Shown here in pieces: positions 46,411 through 54,912 of a stretch of DNA of 64,000 nt (position 1 is the stretch's first letter; every line of letters begins with the position of its first letter). A program made the position numbers and the translations under genes. Source of the stretch: Methylophilus sp. (GTDB taxonomy: Bacteria; Pseudomonadota; Gammaproteobacteria; Burkholderiales; Methylophilaceae); NCBI GenBank assembly GCA_030696695.1, contig JAUYRP010000002.1, forward strand, positions 295,834 to 359,833, given 5' to 3'. The notes beneath the pieces were generated by a model. The model did no database searches and had not been told where the DNA came from. It worked only from the letters and a program-made list of their open reading frames with translations.

Positions 46411-47904
46411 TCAGATAAGATTAAGTCGGTGAAGAGTCCGTTCACGCACAGTCTTCAATAGCTTGGAGTCGTCAACGAGTGATTGTCCGTAAGACGGTAT
46501 GAGTGTCATTAATTGAGTTCGCCATACCTCAGTTTGCATTTGTTTTGGAAAGCAGCGCTCTAACACATCCAGCATGGCTTGTACGCTCACAGAGGCGCCA
46601 GGAGAAGCACCCAGCAATGCAGCCAATGTGCAGTCTTTTGCAGCCACAATTTCAGTGCCAAACTCAAGTTTCCCCCATTTTTTCTCGCAGTTTTTAATGA
46701 TCTGCACACGTTGACCTGCGTTTTCTAGTGTCCAGTCATCCGCATTGGCATTAGGTAAAAAATCTCGTAATGCTTGCATGCGTTGCGCATGGGTTTGCTT
46801 GGTTTCCTTAATCAGGTATTTGGTTAAATCCATGTTATGGCGACCCACACTGATCATGGCTTTTATATTATTCATTTTGAGTGACCTCGCTAAATCTAGC
46901 TTGGAGCCACCCTTTAAAAATTTAGTAGTAAAGCCTGCAAATGGACCGAACAGCAACGCGCGCTTACCGTTAATTACCCTTGTATCTAAATGTGGCACAG
47001 ACATCGGGGGAGCACCCACCGCGGCTTTGCCATAGACCTTGGCATAATGTTGTTGAATCACTTCTTCATTATGGCAAATCAGCCATTGCCCGCTGACTGG
47101 AAAGCCGCCATAGCCTTTGCTTTCATCGATATTGGCTTTTTGTAGCAAAGGTAGCGCACCGCCGCCCGCACCTAAAAACACAAATTTAGCCTTGATCGTC
47201 TGCTTTTGTTTGGTTTGTAAATCACGTACGTGTACATGCCATGTATTGTCTTTGGCACGGTTTTTCACTTTGTTCAGATTGCTGACTTTGGTTTGCTTGA
47301 GTAAAGTGAAATTGGGGTTAGATTGCAGATGACGCACCATGTGTCGTGTGAGTGCGCCAAAGTCTATGTCGGCGCCATGTGGAACATAGCTTGCCGCAAG
47401 CGGCTGATCTTTGCTTCGTTTTGCCATCATCAGTGGCATCCAAGCTTGCAGTTGCTCAAAAGCTTCAGAGTATTGCATCTCTGCAAATAGAGGATGTTGC
47501 TTAAGCTGTGTAGTGCGTTGGCGTAAGAACGCGACATTTTTTTCACCCAAAACAAAGCTCAAGTGTGGGGTTTTGGTAATGAAGTGATTGGGTGAGGGTA
47601 GTGCGCCATTTTCAACCAAATATGACCAATACTGGAGAGATACCTCGAAAGCTGCATTGATGTTCAGCGCACGTTGAATGCTGATACTGCCGTCTTCTGC
47701 TTGCGGGGTATAGTTGAGTTCACAATAGCCTGCGTGTCCTGTGCCAGCGTTATTTAAAGCATCAGAACTTTCCATAGCAACATCCGGCAGTTGTTCAATC
47801 ATGGTAATTGTTAGACTCGGGTCTAGTGTGCTGAGTAAAGTCCCAAGGGTCGCACTCATGATGCCACCGCCTACCAATACAACATCTGTGTCTAAATGCG
47901 CCAC
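46411..47904 (-). CDS. mqo: Malate:quinone oxidoreductase
   Basis: A membrane-associated FAD enzyme that oxidises malate to oxaloacetate and passes electrons to quinone. The 497 residues match the family. The Rossmann FAD motif VVLVGGGIMSATLG lies at about 9-22. The conserved segments NNAGTGHAGYCELNYTP (near 51), GGFPVSGQWL and FGPFAGFTTKFLKGGS are present. It is a single minus-strand gene converging on rlmB across 21 bp. Confidence 0.96.
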   Translation of the reverse strand: MAHLDTDVVLVGGGIMSATLGTLLSTLDPSLTITMIEQLPDVAMESSDALNNAGTGHAGYCELNYTPQAEDGSISIQRALNINAAFEVSLQYWSYLVENGALPSPNHFITKTPHLSFVLGEKNVAFLRQRTTQLKQHPLFAEMQYSEAFEQLQAWMPLMMAKRSKDQPLAASYVPHGADIDFGALTRHMVRHLQSNPNFTLLKQTKVSNLNKVKNRAKDNTWHVHVRDLQTKQKQTIKAKFVFLGAGGGALPLLQKANIDESKGYGGFPVSGQWLICHNEEVIQQHYAKVYGKAAVGAPPMSVPHLDTRVINGKRALLFGPFAGFTTKFLKGGSKLDLARSLKMNNIKAMISVGRHNMDLTKYLIKETKQTHAQRMQALRDFLPNANADDWTLENAGQRVQIIKNCEKKWGKLEFGTEIVAAKDCTLAALLGASPGASVSVQAMLDVLERCFPKQMQTEVWRTQLMTLIPSYGQSLVDDSKLLKTVRERTLHRLNLI

Positions 47905-47970
47905 GTATCGTTTCCAGAATCAATTGCAAACAAAGTCATTATTATAATATCGAGCATCACGCTTTTAAAA

Positions 47971-47994
47971 TAAAAAGCCAGCGCAATGGCTGGC
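47971..47994 (-). terminator. Rho-independent terminator of infA
   Basis: On the minus strand GCCAGCCATTGCGCTGGC forms a 6-bp GC-rich stem followed by TTTTTA. It lies 31 bp beyond the infA stop, correctly placed to end the infA transcript before mqo. Confidence 0.8.
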
Positions 47995-48024
47995 AAGTTG
48001 TTCTGCTATGGTTAGTGGCAAAAA

Positions 48025-48285
48025 TCAGTATGAGCGACGTTTCATGGGTGTGAAACTACCTTTAGATTCAATATGCCTAAATGTGATACGGCCATTGTTG
48101 ATGTCGTATGGGGAAAGTTCCAAGGTCACTTTATCGCCAGCTAGGATACGAATGTGGTTTTTTTTCATTTTGCCACCTGTATACGCTACTAATTTGTGAC
48201 CGTTATCTAAGGTAACGCGGTAACGCGAATCGGGTAGGATTTCATCTACTACGCCGTTCATTTCTATGAGCTCTTCTTTAGCCAT
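48025..48285 (-). CDS. infA: Translation initiation factor IF-1 (second-copy type)
   Basis: An OB-fold protein of 86 residues that binds the ribosomal A site during initiation. The core [20 protein letters not shown] to [10 protein letters not shown] is a normal IF-1. The C-terminus is extended by about 14 residues (ending KRRSY) compared with the usual 72-residue form, as in the second infA paralogue of many betaproteobacteria. That copy usually lies outside the ribosomal-protein operon, as here. GGAG provides the ribosome-binding site. A cold-shock gene diverges from it 370 bp away. Confidence 0.94.
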   Translation of the reverse strand: MAKEELIEMNGVVDEILPDSRYRVTLDNGHKLVAYTGGKMKKNHIRILAGDKVTLELSPYDINNGRITFRHIESKGSFTPMKRRSY

Positions 48286-48655
48286 GACTGCACTCCAATC
48301 TTTATGAGACCCGTATAAGCAACAATCTCTTAGGAGTTTGCAAGCAAATTGTAGTGCTTATTAATAAAGCATCACCAGGTAAAGTGTGAATAAAACAATT
48401 GATTGATGTGCTAAGCACATCCAAGTGCGCGAAGTATAGTCCTGACGCTCAAATATAGCAAATTTGTTGCATTAAACTCATTAAAACCATGATTATTGCA
48501 ATCATTTTAAATAAAACTTGACTCAGGCAGATATAGGGCGTACAAGGTGCATTAGGCGTTTTTAAATTTTAATTTGATGAGTCTTAATGACTCTTTTTTT
48601 TTGGAAAGTAAAAACTTTCAGGGTGCCTCCCTTTTTAAAGTAAGAAAGTAATATT
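48286..48655 (+). promoter_or_regulatory. infA-csp divergent region and structured csp leader
   Basis: This 370-bp spacer holds the infA promoter side, a perfect GATGTGC-TAA-GCACATC inverted repeat at 48405-48421, and a csp promoter candidate (TTGACT 48518-48523, 17-bp spacer, TACAAG 48541-48546). A leader of roughly 100 nt follows. The leader has GAGTC-TTAAT-GACTC followed by nine T (48579-48602), GAAAGT-AAAA-ACTTTC (48603-48618), and AGGG-TGCCT-CCCT followed by TTTTT. Long structured leaders are a known feature of cold-shock genes. Confidence 0.6.
48579..48602 (+). terminator. Terminator-like hairpin inside the csp leader
   Basis: A 5-bp stem GAGTC/GACTC with loop TTAAT is followed directly by nine T residues. 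It lies upstream of the csp start codon and downstream of its likely promoter, so it is placed to act as an attenuator rather than to end a gene. Confidence 0.5.
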
Positions 48656-48859
48656 ATGGCAACAGGTATTGTAAAGTGGTTTAATGACTCTAAAGGTTTT
48701 GGTTTCATTACTCCTGACGCAGGCGGTGACGATTTATTCGCACATTTCTCAGCTATCGTTGATAGCGGTTATAAAAGTTTGAAAGAAAATGATCGCGTTA
48801 GTTTTGACGTGACAGATGGTCCAAAAGGTAAACAAGCTTCTAACATTCAAAAAGCTTAA
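48656..48859 (+). CDS. csp: Cold-shock domain protein (CspA family)
   Basis: A 67-residue OB-fold RNA chaperone that melts RNA secondary structure. RNP1 appears as KGFGFITPD and RNP2 as DLFAHFS, and the opening [12 protein letters not shown] is canonical. It has a hairpin-rich leader and its own terminator, so it is monocistronic. It faces away from infA, and both products act on translation initiation in the cold. Confidence 0.97.
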   Translation: MATGIVKWFNDSKGFGFITPDAGGDDLFAHFSAIVDSGYKSLKENDRVSFDVTDGPKGKQASNIQKA

Positions 48860-48904
48860 TTCACCTAGAATTCAAACTTGTGAATTCTAAACAATAGAAT
48901 TCTT

Positions 48905-48934
48905 AAAAATGGCCCTTTAAGGGCCATTTTTTTT
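48905..48934 (+). terminator. Rho-independent terminator of csp
   Basis: AAAATGGCCC and GGGCCATTTT form a 10-bp stem with loop TTTAA, and eight T follow the stem core. It lies 45 bp after the csp stop codon. The symmetrical A/T tracts could make it work in both directions. Confidence 0.92.
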
Positions 48935-48969
48935 GCAATCTGATTGGATTGTAAATAGATAGCCTTATC

Positions 48970-48982
48970 CGTATCGGATACG
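48970..48982. promoter_or_regulatory. 13-bp palindrome upstream of the transglutaminase operon
   Basis: CGTATCGGATACG is a perfect inverted repeat around a central G, lying 10 bp before the candidate -24 element. It has the size of a dimeric regulator half-site pair. No matching regulator gene is adjacent. Confidence 0.3.
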
Positions 48983-48990
48983 TTGGTGCT

Positions 48991-49008
48991 TTGGCATAGT
49001 TCCTGCAT
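48991..49008 (+). promoter_or_regulatory. Candidate sigma-54 promoter of the transglutaminase/ATP-grasp operon
   Basis: TTGGCATAGTTCCTGCAT has GG (48993-48994) and GC (49005-49006) exactly 10 nt apart. TTGGCA and TGCA match the -24/-12 consensus well. The predicted start near 49018 leaves a leader of about 37 nt before the GTG start codon. A sigma-54 activator gene is not visible in the window. Confidence 0.5.
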
Positions 49009-49054
49009 TCATTCATTGACAACAATTTTTAAATTTTGCAGGTGAGGGATAGAA

Positions 49055-52000
49055 GTGGCAATTCGCGTCGCATTACACCATAAAACCAGTTACCAATTCG
49101 ATCGGCTTGTCAGCCTTTCTCCACATGAAGTTCGCTTAAAACCTGCCGCACACGCACGTACACCAATCTTATCGTATTCATTAACTGTTGCCCCAGAACA
49201 GCACTTTGTGAATTGGCAGCAAGATCCGTATGGCAATTACATAGCGCGATATGTATTCCCCGAAAAGGTGCGTGCGCTCGATTTCACGGTCGATTTAGTG
49301 GCAGACATGACCGTGATCAATCCTTTTGATTTCTTTGTGGAAAAGTACGCAGAGCATTTTCCATTCAATTATACAGAGCAACAAGCGTACGAACTTGGTG
49401 CATATTTAAAGCCAGAACCGATATCACCATTACTGGAGCAGTGGATTGCTACTGCCAAACAAGCGGTGATGCAGCCAGAGCTAGGTATTGCTAATTTTTT
49501 AGTCGCGATTAACCAGCGTTTGCAACAGGATATTGGCTATTTAGTGCGGATGGAGCCGGGCGTGCAGACGCCTGAAGAGACTTTAATCAAGCGTACAGGC
49601 TCTTGTCGAGATAGTGCTTGGTTGCTGGTACAAATTATGCGCAATTTAGGTTTGGCGGCTAGATTTGTGTCCGGGTATCTCATCCAACTCACGGCTGATA
49701 TCAAAGCACTAGATGGCCCCAGTGGTACGGCTGTGGATTTTACTGATTTGCATGCATGGACCGAAGTGTACATACCAGGTGCAGGTTGGATTGGCTTGGA
49801 TCCGACTTCTGGATTAATGGCAGGTGAAGGGCACATTCCATTGGCGTGTACGGCAGTGCCATCTTCTGCTGCGCCTGTCACTGGTTTTACCGATATTGCA
49901 GAAGTGACATTTCAGCATGAAATGTCGATTACCCGTATTCATGAAGATCCAAGAGTGACCAAACCTTATTCTGAAGAAGATTGGTTAAAAATCGATAAGC
50001 TTGGTCAGCAGGTGGATAAAGACTTAAAAAAACAAGATGTAAGACTCACACAAGGTGGAGAACCAACATTTGTTTCCATTGATGATATGGATGGGCCCGA
50101 GTGGAATACGTTGGCACATGGCGAGAAAAAGCGTGAGCTAGCAGGAAAGCTTGCACTCAAGCTAAAAGCGCATTTTGCGAATGGTGGTTTATTGCATTAT
50201 GGTCAGGGAAAGTGGTATCCAGGTGAGCCACTGCCGCGCTGGGCCATTAATATGTATTGGCGTGTGGACGGTAAACCAATATGGCGTGATGCTAGTTTAT
50301 TCTCCAACGAAGAAATACCCGATGATTACACTGCTAAAGAGGCAGAGTTATTTGCGCGTCATTTAGCAATGGAGCTACGCTTTCCGCAAGCATGTTTGAT
50401 TCCTGCCTATGAAGATGTATTGGCGCAAATCAACTTTGAGCAAAATCTCCCAGACAATATTGATCCGTTAGATGTGAATCTGAAAGACAGTGAAGAGCGT
50501 CGTCGTTTAGCAAAGTTATTAGAAACAGACTTGGGCGCGATAGTGGGCTATGTGATGCCAATTAAGCCAGTGGAAACGAAAAAAGCTGGTGAATGGCTTA
50601 CCAGCAAATGGCCACTTAAACGCGAGCATTTATACTTGCTGAGTGGTGACTCGCCTATGGGTTTACGCTTACCTTTGGGCTCTTTGCCATGGAAGTTGCC
50701 AAAAGACATGGAAGCAGAGTTTCCTTTAGACACATTTGCTGAATTAGAGTCTTTAGCTGAGTATGATAAAAGCATCAGCAAGCCAACCGTATCTGTTAAA
50801 CATCAAACTGCAAAGCCGCTGCCTAAAGAAGTCATTCATACCGCGCTTTGTGTACAAGTGCGTGCGGGCAGATTGTATGTATTCATGCCGCCCGTCACAC
50901 GGCTTGAAGACTACCTTGCGCTCATCAATGCCGTAGAAAATACGGCGGCCAAATTAAAACTCAAGTTATGGATTGAGGGCTATACGCCGCCACGCGATGC
51001 GCGCATGCAAGTGCTAAGTGTCACACCTGATCCTGGGGTCATTGAGGTCAATATTCATCCGTCTGCCAACTGGCAAGAGCTGGTAGACAAAATGACTGTG
51101 CTCTATGAAGAGGCTAGGCTGACGCGCCTTGGCACTGAGAAATTTATGCTAGATGGCCGCCATACGGGCACTGGTGGTGGTAATCATGCAACCTTGGGTG
51201 GCGCAACTGCTATGGATAGCCCAATGCTGAGGCGCCCAGATGTCCTGAAAAGCTTGATTACTTACTGGCAAAATCACCCAGCACTTTCGTACTTATTTTC
51301 GGGTACTTTTATTGGACCCACCAGTCAATCTCCCCGCGTAGATGAAGCAAGAGACGATAATTTGTATGAGTTGTCTATTGCGTTCCAGCAGTTAGAAAAG
51401 ACATTGCCTGCCACAGAAGAGAGCAAACGCCCTTGGTTAATAGATAGATTGCTACGTAACTTGCTCGTCGATTTAACTGGCAACACCCATCGCGCTGAAT
51501 TTTCGATTGATAAACTGTACTCACCAGATGGCCCCACTGGTAGATTGGGATTGGTAGAGTTTAGAGCATTTGAAATGCCACCACATGCGCGCATGAGCCT
51601 GCTACAAAGCTTGTTATTACGTGCCTTAGTTGCTAGATTTTGGAAAGAGCCTTACCAAGGCAAATTGATTCATTGGGGTACAGAGCTACATGACCGTTGG
51701 ATGCTGCCGCATTTTGTAGCACAAGACATGGCTGATGTAGTGGCAGACTTGCGTGCATTTGGTTATGCCTTTGAAAAGCACTGGTTTGATCCGTTTGTGG
51801 AATTTAGGTTTCCCCGCTATGGCACAGTGGCTTATCACGGCATTGAGTTGGAATTACGACAAGCGATTGAGCCTTGGAATGTATTGGGCGAGGAAATGGC
51901 GGGCGGCGGCACTGCACGATACGTGGATTCCTCGGTCGAGCGTATGCAACTACGGGTAAGAGGCATGACGGATGGGCGTCATATCGTCACATGTAATGGT

Positions 52001-52354
52001 CGCCCACTACCATTGCAACCAACTGGGGTGGCTGGCGAGTATGTGGCTGGCGTTCGCTTTCGTGCATGGAGTCCATGGTCTGCGTTACACCCCACGATAG
52101 GCGTGCAAGCGCCATTGGTGTTTGATTTAGTGGATACATGGAGTGGTCGCGCTATTGGCGGTTGCACTTATCATGTGTCACATCCGGGTGGTCGCAATTA
52201 TGATAGTTTCCCGGTGAATGCCAATGAAGCAGAGGCAAGACGGTTTGCAAGATTCTGGGGGCACGGACACACCCCTGGGAAAATGAAGCTGGAAGATGAA
52301 CCTAAAAATCCACGCTTTCCTTTTACACTAGACCTAAGATGGCAAGCCCATTAA
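49055..52354 (+). CDS. Transglutaminase-DUF2126 protein
   Basis: A 1099-residue cytoplasmic protein, no signal peptide. The N-terminal third is a bacterial transglutaminase-like domain with catalytic triad Cys184 (TGSCRDSAW), His233 (DLHAWTEVY) and Asp249 (LDPTSG). The rest, about 300-1099, is the DUF2126 domain of unknown activity. It contains conserved blocks near 340 (RLTQGGEPTFVSI), 700 (GTGGGNHATLGG) and 930 (HRAEFSIDKLYSPDGPTGR region). GTG is the start codon. It overlaps nothing and leads the three-gene operon; the ATP-grasp/alpha-E gene follows after 6 bp. Confidence 0.9.
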   Translation: MAIRVALHHKTSYQFDRLVSLSPHEVRLKPAAHARTPILSYSLTVAPEQHFVNWQQDPYGNYIARYVFPEKVRALDFTVDLVADMTVINPFDFFVEKYAEHFPFNYTEQQAYELGAYLKPEPISPLLEQWIATAKQAVMQPELGIANFLVAINQRLQQDIGYLVRMEPGVQTPEETLIKRTGSCRDSAWLLVQIMRNLGLAARFVSGYLIQLTADIKALDGPSGTAVDFTDLHAWTEVYIPGAGWIGLDPTSGLMAGEGHIPLACTAVPSSAAPVTGFTDIAEVTFQHEMSITRIHEDPRVTKPYSEEDWLKIDKLGQQVDKDLKKQDVRLTQGGEPTFVSIDDMDGPEWNTLAHGEKKRELAGKLALKLKAHFANGGLLHYGQGKWYPGEPLPRWAINMYWRVDGKPIWRDASLFSNEEIPDDYTAKEAELFARHLAMELRFPQACLIPAYEDVLAQINFEQNLPDNIDPLDVNLKDSEERRRLAKLLETDLGAIVGYVMPIKPVETKKAGEWLTSKWPLKREHLYLLSGDSPMGLRLPLGSLPWKLPKDMEAEFPLDTFAELESLAEYDKSISKPTVSVKHQTAKPLPKEVIHTALCVQVRAGRLYVFMPPVTRLEDYLALINAVENTAAKLKLKLWIEGYTPPRDARMQVLSVTPDPGVIEVNIHPSANWQELVDKMTVLYEEARLTRLGTEKFMLDGRHTGTGGGNHATLGGATAMDSPMLRRPDVLKSLITYWQNHPALSYLFSGTFIGPTSQSPRVDEARDDNLYELSIAFQQLEKTLPATEESKRPWLIDRLLRNLLVDLTGNTHRAEFSIDKLYSPDGPTGRLGLVEFRAFEMPPHARMSLLQSLLLRALVARFWKEPYQGKLIHWGTELHDRWMLPHFVAQDMADVVADLRAFGYAFEKHWFDPFVEFRFPRYGTVAYHGIELELRQAIEPWNVLGEEMAGGGTARYVDSSVERMQLRVRGMTDGRHIVTCNGRPLPLQPTGVAGEYVAGVRFRAWSPWSALHPTIGVQAPLVFDLVDTWSGRAIGGCTYHVSHPGGRNYDSFPVNANEAEARRFARFWGHGHTPGKMKLEDEPKNPRFPFTLDLRWQAH

Positions 52355-52360
52355 ACTACT

Positions 52361-54910
52361 TTGGCTATGCAATCTATTCTTTATCAAATTCCATGTCAGG
52401 CAGACCATTACAATGAGCTGTTAGATGCTAATGGCTTACCGCACCCACATTGGCAAGCGCTGATTGAGTTGTTGGCCAATGAACAGCCTGCACAAATGCG
52501 GCATCGGGTAGAGTCGATACAACGTCAGGTGCGAGACAACGGTGTTACTTACAATGTATATGCAGATACCAACGGCTTGCAACGGCCATGGGATTTGGAT
52601 GCATTGCCATTTATTCTTCCGCATGAGGAATGGCAGCATATCGCGGCAGCGGTAGCGCAACGTGCAACGCTGCTGAATCAGTTGTTGGTAGACATTTATG
52701 GTCAACAGACAACCTTAAGAGAAGGTTTATTGCCATCGGTGTTGATACACGGACATGCGGGTTTTTTAAGACCGTGTCATGGCGTGCAGCATGAAGACAA
52801 TATTGCCCTGCATTTGTATGCGGTTGATTTAGCGCGTGCCCCAAATGGGCAGTGGTGGGTAGTTTCAGATAGAACGCAAGCGCCCACAGGCGCAGGGTAT
52901 GCATTAGAAAATCGCACCATTATTTCAAGCGCATTTCCAGATTTATTCCGTGATCTGAATATTCAACGCTTAAGCAGTTTTTTTACCAGCATGCGCGATA
53001 GCCTATCGCATTGGGGGCGGGCGTGCGCACAAAAGCAAAGCTTTGCACATGCTGAAATCAAACCGTTGAGTGATGGTGAACAACCGCTGATTGTTATCCT
53101 GACACCAGGGCCTTATAACGAGACCTATCACGAGCAATCGTATTTGGCGGGCTACTTAGGTTTTCCTTTAGTACAAGGCAGTGATCTAACGGTACGCAAT
53201 GGCATTGTCTGGCTCAAAACTATTTCTGGCCTCAAGGCCGTACATGTTATTTTGCGTCGCCTTGATGATGATTTTTGTGACCCGCTTGAGCTGAATGCGG
53301 ATTCATTATTAGGTGTGGCTGGACTTGCACAAGTGACAAGGCAAGGCCATGTGGTGGTGGCCAATGCACTCGGTTCTAATATTTTGCAATCTGGCGCGCT
53401 ATTAGGTTTCTTACCTAAATTGTGCGAACGCTTTTTAGGTGAGGAATTAAAAATGCCATCGGTGGCCACTTGGTGGTGTGGTGAGCCGCAGGCATTAGAA
53501 ACGGTCATTGCTAACTTAGAAAACTTAGTCATCAAACCAGCATTTCCACAAATTCAGCAACACCCCATTTTTGGTGAAGACTTAAATCAAAGTGAGCGGG
53601 ATGATTTAGTGCGTAAATTAAGGGCAAACCCACAACACTATATCGCACAAGAACAAGTCAAAATCTCACAAGCACCAGCTTGGAGCGCACACCATAAACC
53701 TAATCTCAACTCGCTGGCAATCGGTTTACGCGTGTACGCATGTGCAACGCCTAACGGTTATGCCATTATGCCAGGCGGCTTAGCGCGTATTGCCAGTGGT
53801 AAAGATGAGCGTGTGATTACCATGCAACGTGGCGGTACCAGTAAAGACACTTGGATTACTTCGCCAGACGCGGCTTACCATAGCAGTTTGTTACGCAGAA
53901 CCACCTCTAGTAAGGATTTAGTGCGCGGTAATACTTATTTATCTAGTCGTATGGTGGAAAATCTATTTTGGTTTGGGCGCTACACCATACGTAACACGCA
54001 CACCACACGCATCATACGAACCGCTATACGTTTCTTAATGGAGTTCTCTTCAGAGCGGCGACCAATTGAGTGGTCTACTGTGCATCAGCTCTGTCAGTGG
54101 TATGGCCTGATGCCTGATGCAGAGGAGATGGCAATTGAAGGCAATCATTTTGCTGAATTGAATGACGAAACGATTGAGCACCAGCTAATACAAGCTGTAT
54201 TTTCAAGCAAAGACAACAGTCTGCAGAGCAGTATTCAGCAGTTTTTTCAACTCGCTTTTAATATTCGAGAGCGTTTGTCTAGTGATAACTGGCGCATTAT
54301 TAACCAGATGTCACAACGCTTTAATCATGGCAGGCATGTTCCAACGTTGACAGAAACTTTAGAGCATTTAAATGAAACCTCTGCATCGCTGGTCACCCTT
54401 ACTGGCTTTACTTTAGATGGCATGACGCGTGACCAGGGCTGGCGTTTTATGTCCTTAGGTAGACGCATTGAGCGGCTGCAATTTTTGTGTGTGTTGCTAC
54501 AAAATGCGCTCACTATGCCACCAGAAAGTAACTTAGATTGGTTGCTAGAATTAACAGACAGTATTGTGACGTATCGTGCACGTTATTCAGCTCAACCAGA
54601 ATGGTTGCCAGTACTGGATTTACTGTTGATGGATGAGCATAACCCTAACGCCATGATTTTTCAGTTAAAAGGTATGGTCAAGTACCTCACTGAAGTGTCC
54701 ACTAATTATGGTGGAGGTGGTAATGAGGCCTTGTTTATTGAGCGCTTAGAAAGCTTAAAAGCACTCGACCCCGATTTGTCGCTTTATCATGGCAGTACCA
54801 CTTTGCTGATTTGGCTGAATGATACTTACCGAAAAAGTGTAGAAATCTCTGACCAATTGAGTTTGCGCTTTTTTAGCTACAGTGGCACACAGTCGGGGGG
54901 AGCGTTCTAG
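52361..54910 (+). CDS. Circularly permuted ATP-grasp fused to alpha-E domain
   Basis: An 849-residue two-domain protein. Residues about 80-480 form a circularly permuted ATP-grasp ligase (CP_ATPgrasp; conserved ILTPGPYNETYHEQ, DGEQPLIV and FLPKLCERFLGEE). Residues about 520-830 form the helical alpha-E domain, with the opening SRMVENLFWFGRYTIRNTHT. In many bacteria these are two separate genes; here they are fused. ATP-grasp enzymes form amide bonds between carboxylates and amines. Flanking transglutaminase-fold genes suggest that a peptide or small amide is made and then transferred or cleaved. The product is unknown. Confidence 0.9.
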   Translation: MAMQSILYQIPCQADHYNELLDANGLPHPHWQALIELLANEQPAQMRHRVESIQRQVRDNGVTYNVYADTNGLQRPWDLDALPFILPHEEWQHIAAAVAQRATLLNQLLVDIYGQQTTLREGLLPSVLIHGHAGFLRPCHGVQHEDNIALHLYAVDLARAPNGQWWVVSDRTQAPTGAGYALENRTIISSAFPDLFRDLNIQRLSSFFTSMRDSLSHWGRACAQKQSFAHAEIKPLSDGEQPLIVILTPGPYNETYHEQSYLAGYLGFPLVQGSDLTVRNGIVWLKTISGLKAVHVILRRLDDDFCDPLELNADSLLGVAGLAQVTRQGHVVVANALGSNILQSGALLGFLPKLCERFLGEELKMPSVATWWCGEPQALETVIANLENLVIKPAFPQIQQHPIFGEDLNQSERDDLVRKLRANPQHYIAQEQVKISQAPAWSAHHKPNLNSLAIGLRVYACATPNGYAIMPGGLARIASGKDERVITMQRGGTSKDTWITSPDAAYHSSLLRRTTSSKDLVRGNTYLSSRMVENLFWFGRYTIRNTHTTRIIRTAIRFLMEFSSERRPIEWSTVHQLCQWYGLMPDAEEMAIEGNHFAELNDETIEHQLIQAVFSSKDNSLQSSIQQFFQLAFNIRERLSSDNWRIINQMSQRFNHGRHVPTLTETLEHLNETSASLVTLTGFTLDGMTRDQGWRFMSLGRRIERLQFLCVLLQNALTMPPESNLDWLLELTDSIVTYRARYSAQPEWLPVLDLLLMDEHNPNAMIFQLKGMVKYLTEVSTNYGGGGNEALFIERLESLKALDPDLSLYHGSTTLLIWLNDTYRKSVEISDQLSLRFFSYSGTQSGGAF

Positions 54911-54912
54911 AC

